In this document: piece after piece, positions 22,441 through 24,624 of the stretch | Layout: every line of letters starts with the position of its first letter | Position numbering within the stretch: position 1 is the first letter of the stretch | From: RGIG6353 sp045531285 | Lineage (GTDB): Bacteria > Bacillota > Clostridia > Oscillospirales > SIG627 | Direction of reading: 5' to 3' | DNA: 24,624 bases | Assembly: GCA_045531285.1 (NCBI GenBank) | Contig: JAZSDT010000132.1 | Location: forward strand, 1-24,624 | Made by a program: the position numbers and the translations under genes | Notes under the pieces: model-generated | The model's input: only the letters and a program-made list of their open reading frames with translations | Told to the model about the DNA's origin: nothing | The model's database searches: none

Positions 22441-23517
22441 ATGAGCTACGAAAAAGCCTTTGCAAAGAATATCAAGGCATTAAGGATAAAAGAAGGAATG
22501 ACACAAAAGGAGCTTGCCGAGTTAAGCGGTTATTCCGATAAGACAGTAAGCAAATGGGAGAAGGCGAAGTGTCTCCCATCCATTGAGGCGCTGATGAGGG
22601 TATCCTCGGCGCTAAAAACCGACATAAACACTTTGCTGAGTGACAACGATACGGTGTATTACCTTGGTATTGACGGAGGGGGAACAAAGACCGACCTCGT
22701 TCTTGCAGACGGAAGCGGTAAAATTCTTCGTGAGATTACAGTCGAACAATGTAATCCCTTTGACGTAGGCTTTGAAAAGACAGAAAAGGTGTTAAAGGAT
22801 GCCATATATGAAATATGCTACGGCATTCCCCTTTCCTCTGTGATTGCATATGCCGGAATTGCCGGTGCTGTTGCAGGTGATTTCGGAAAATACTTTAAGG
22901 CTTTTTTTGATAAACTTGGATTTTACACATACCGATACGGTTCTGATAACGAAAATATAATAAAGGCAGGACTAGGAAGTTCAAACGGAGTTACGGTAAT
23001 CATGGGAACGGGAATATGCGTATTTGCTGTAAAAGGAAATGAAAAGCACAGAATTTCAGGCTGGGGATATTTGTTTGACAACGGAGGCTCAGCATACAAC
23101 GTGGGGCGCGATGCTCTAAGCGCCTACTTTTCATATCTTGACGGCTCAGGAGAGTATAGCAGTTTATACGATAGGATAAACAACCCAAACGTCTCCGACG
23201 GCGAACTGTTATCCAGCCTTTACATAGGCGGCAAAAAAGCAATAGCATCATATGCGCCCATTGTTTTTGAAGAAGCTGAAAAGGGCGACGTTATAGCAAA
23301 GGAAATAATTGAGCGCAACGTTGCAGAAGCCACAAGACTGATAAAAGTCGGGGTAAACCGCGTTGGCAGTCCGTGTAAATGTGTCATTACCGGTGGGCTT
23401 GCTAAAAACGCCATAAGCAGATTAAACGAATTATTAAAGGGCACCACGCAGGTCGAACTGCTTGAAGTCAAGCCTGTTATGGGAGCATTGGAGCTTGCAA
23501 AGGAGTTAAAGGCATGA
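22441..23517 (+). CDS. XRE-type HTH domain fused to BadF/MurK-family sugar kinase
   Basis: In this 358-residue protein, residues 7-66 are a Cro/CI-type helix-turn-helix (MTQKELAELSGYSDKTVSKW). Residues 73 to the end are an ASKHA-fold kinase of the BadF/BadG/BcrA/BcrD group, which includes GlcNAc kinase and clostridial MurK: DGGGTKTD (78-85), GVTVIMGTGICVFA, GWGYLFDNGGSAYNVGRDAL and CKCVITGGLAKN. The GDEGS motif of standard GlcNAc kinases reads DNGGS here, a subfamily-like difference. It is followed by a MurQ-type gene with a four-base overlap, as murK and murQ are paired in some clostridia. It may phosphorylate an amino sugar and also sense it for transcription. The start follows AGAGGTGA and a strong promoter. 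Confidence 0.85.
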   Translation: MSYEKAFAKNIKALRIKEGMTQKELAELSGYSDKTVSKWEKAKCLPSIEALMRVSSALKTDINTLLSDNDTVYYLGIDGGGTKTDLVLADGSGKILREITVEQCNPFDVGFEKTEKVLKDAIYEICYGIPLSSVIAYAGIAGAVAGDFGKYFKAFFDKLGFYTYRYGSDNENIIKAGLGSSNGVTVIMGTGICVFAVKGNEKHRISGWGYLFDNGGSAYNVGRDALSAYFSYLDGSGEYSSLYDRINNPNVSDGELLSSLYIGGKKAIASYAPIVFEEAEKGDVIAKEIIERNVAEATRLIKVGVNRVGSPCKCVITGGLAKNAISRLNELLKGTTQVELLEVKPVMGALELAKELKA

Positions 23518-24314
23518 AGAAAACAGAAATGAGAAACCCGAACACAATGCACGTAGATAAAATGGCAACGGCTCAAATACTGTCGGTAATACAAAACGAA
23601 AACTACAATGCTGTAAAATCAATAGAAAAAGCTCTGCCTTCAATTGAAAAAGCTTGTGATAAAATATCAGTTCGTATGGCAAAAGACGGAAGACTCATTT
23701 ACATAGGTGCAGGTACTTCAGGCAGACTGGGAGTACTCGACGCAGTGGAATGTCCTCCAACATACGGAATATCTCGGGATAAGGTGATTGGTGTAATAGC
23801 CGGCGGTAAGGAATGTATGTTTCGTGCTGCCGAGGGAGAAGAAGACAATTCCGCGACGGGAAAAAGAGACGTTGAAGATCTATCTCTCTCACCTTGTGAC
23901 ACTGTTGTGGGAATATCCGTAGCAGGTGATGCGGCTTACGTTTTGGGAGCATTGGAATATGCAAAAGCCACTGGTTGCCTTACTGTAGCGATAACGTCGA
24001 ATAACGATGCCAAAATTGCCGAATGTGCGGAAATTGCCATAATTACCGATACAGGAGCTGAGGTAGTGACAGGCTCGACGAGAATGAAAGCAGGAAGCGC
24101 ACATAAAATGGTGCTCAATATGATATCGACAACAGTGATGATAAAGCTGGGCAACGTATATGAAAACATGATGATAAATCTCAAGCCATCAAATATTAAG
24201 TTGAAAAACAGAATGGTAACAATTACCTGTGACATACTCGGATGTGAAAGAGAAAGAGCCGAAAAGCTACTGGAAGAAAACAATTGGAATATAAGAAAGG
24301 CGGTAGAACAATGA
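23514..24314 (+). CDS. murQ: N-acetylmuramic acid 6-phosphate etherase (MurQ) family protein
   Basis: This 266-residue SIS-fold protein has GAGTSGRLGVLDAVECPPTYG, AEGEED, the VVTGSTRMKAGSAHKMVLNM block and a C-terminal helical tail. MurQ cleaves the lactyl ether of MurNAc 6-phosphate to GlcNAc 6-phosphate and lactate. Both catalytic glutamates are kept: Glu79 and Glu110 align with E. coli Glu83 and Glu114. However, the E. coli ASGRTPYV loop, part of the sugar-phosphate site, reads VAGDAAYV (136-143), losing Ser, Arg and Thr. The chain is about 30 residues shorter than the 298 of E. coli. It is coupled to the upstream kinase by ATGA. The substrate could therefore differ from MurNAc 6-phosphate, and the symbol is by family. 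Confidence 0.85.
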   Translation: MKKTEMRNPNTMHVDKMATAQILSVIQNENYNAVKSIEKALPSIEKACDKISVRMAKDGRLIYIGAGTSGRLGVLDAVECPPTYGISRDKVIGVIAGGKECMFRAAEGEEDNSATGKRDVEDLSLSPCDTVVGISVAGDAAYVLGALEYAKATGCLTVAITSNNDAKIAECAEIAIITDTGAEVVTGSTRMKAGSAHKMVLNMISTTVMIKLGNVYENMMINLKPSNIKLKNRMVTITCDILGCERERAEKLLEENNWNIRKAVEQ

Positions 24315-24624
24315 AATACACCATAATTAAAGACGGAAGAGCGTATTTCCATATTTGCACCGATTTATATGCTCATGAAGCTGTGCGACACGCGGCAGCC
24401 GAATTACAAAAATATATCTACCGGGCAACGAAAACCTTTATTCCCTATCACTCGGATAAATGTGAAAGGCGAGGTGCCGAAATACGTGTTGGAGGTAACG
24501 TAAGAAAGCATCCGTCGCTTAACTTGGAAAACGAAGAGTATTGCGTTTATTCCGACGGCGAAGATATATGTATAGACGGCGGCTCTCCGCGAGGAGTGCT
24601 TTACGGTGTGTATGCCTTTCTTGA
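24311..24624 (+). CDS. DUF4838 / alpha-glucuronidase-like protein, N-terminal part (cut by window end)
   Basis: The first 104 codons are present and the frame is open to the end. AVRHAAAELQKYIYRAT, then IRVGG, then DGGSPRGVLYGVYAFL match the N-terminal alpha/beta domain that precedes the barrel in DUF4838 proteins and GH67-type alpha-glucuronidases and in GH20-like hexosaminidases. These act on glycan side groups. There is no signal peptide at the N-terminus, so a cytoplasmic enzyme is likely. ATG 24311 overlaps the murQ-like stop (ATGA), so it belongs to the same operon. The catalytic domain lies outside the window, so no substrate can be assigned. Confidence 0.7.
   Translation, partial: MKYTIIKDGRAYFHICTDLYAHEAVRHAAAELQKYIYRATKTFIPYHSDKCERRGAEIRVGGNVRKHPSLNLENEEYCVYSDGEDICIDGGSPRGVLYGVYAFL

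Overview
The window looks like part of a chromosome of an uncultured, strict-anaerobe-type Clostridia member (Firmicutes), probably from an animal gut. This is an inference. It rests on AGGAGG-type ribosome sites at nearly every start, TTGACA/TATAAT-type promoters, a mid-to-low GC look with heavy AGA arginine use, Clostridia-style shikimate genes (an AroE-AroK fusion, type II dehydroquinase, CM-PDT PheA), and many intracellular carbohydrate enzymes with paired one-component regulators. I see no phage, IS element, CRISPR array, rRNA or tRNA.

Region 1 (1-5434, + strand) is a tightly packed aromatic amino acid operon: aroB (partial), aroA, aroC, pheA, an aroE-aroK fusion and aroQ. Genes overlap or abut and the operon ends at a strong hairpin terminator that can also serve the convergent gene. 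With the partial aroB it covers dehydroquinate to chorismate and on to phenylpyruvate.

Region 2 (5612-9681, - strand) holds a SASA-type acetylesterase, a LysR regulator with a clear promoter, and a 644-residue protein resembling an uncharacterised TIM-barrel glycosidase. Divergent from the last is a glycerate kinase (9801-10922); the two promoters lie back to back with their -35 boxes 9 bp apart.

Region 3 (about 10980-14130) is a cassette of an AraC regulator divergent from an FAD oxidoreductase and an SGNH esterase. It differs in arginine codon use and is flanked by a 56-bp direct repeat (53/56 identical). The repeat derives from the 3' end of the YjbR-family gene now at 14142-14804, so the cassette appears to have been inserted between glycerate kinase and that gene.

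Region 4 (14820-22187) has an AraC regulator divergent from a six-gene run: an enolase-superfamily sugar-acid dehydratase-like protein, GH10-like glycosidase A, an RraA-family aldolase-like protein, GH10-like glycosidase B, an SDR dehydrogenase and a UlaG-like metallo-beta-lactamase-fold lactonase candidate. Together with the glycerate kinase these could form an oxidative, non-phosphorylative route: sugar to lactone to sugar acid to 2-keto-3-deoxy acid to pyruvate plus a C2/C3 aldehyde, then glycerate and phosphoglycerate. The GH10 enzymes lack signal peptides, so they would act on imported oligosaccharides. No transporter is in the window.

Region 5 (22300-24624) starts after a terminator with a strong promoter. 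It has an XRE-type HTH fused to a BadF/MurK-type sugar kinase, a MurQ-type etherase with an altered sugar-phosphate loop, and the start of a DUF4838/alpha-glucuronidase-like protein, translationally coupled by 4-base overlaps. Functions in Regions 2 to 5 are family-level calls; substrates are not determined by the sequence.
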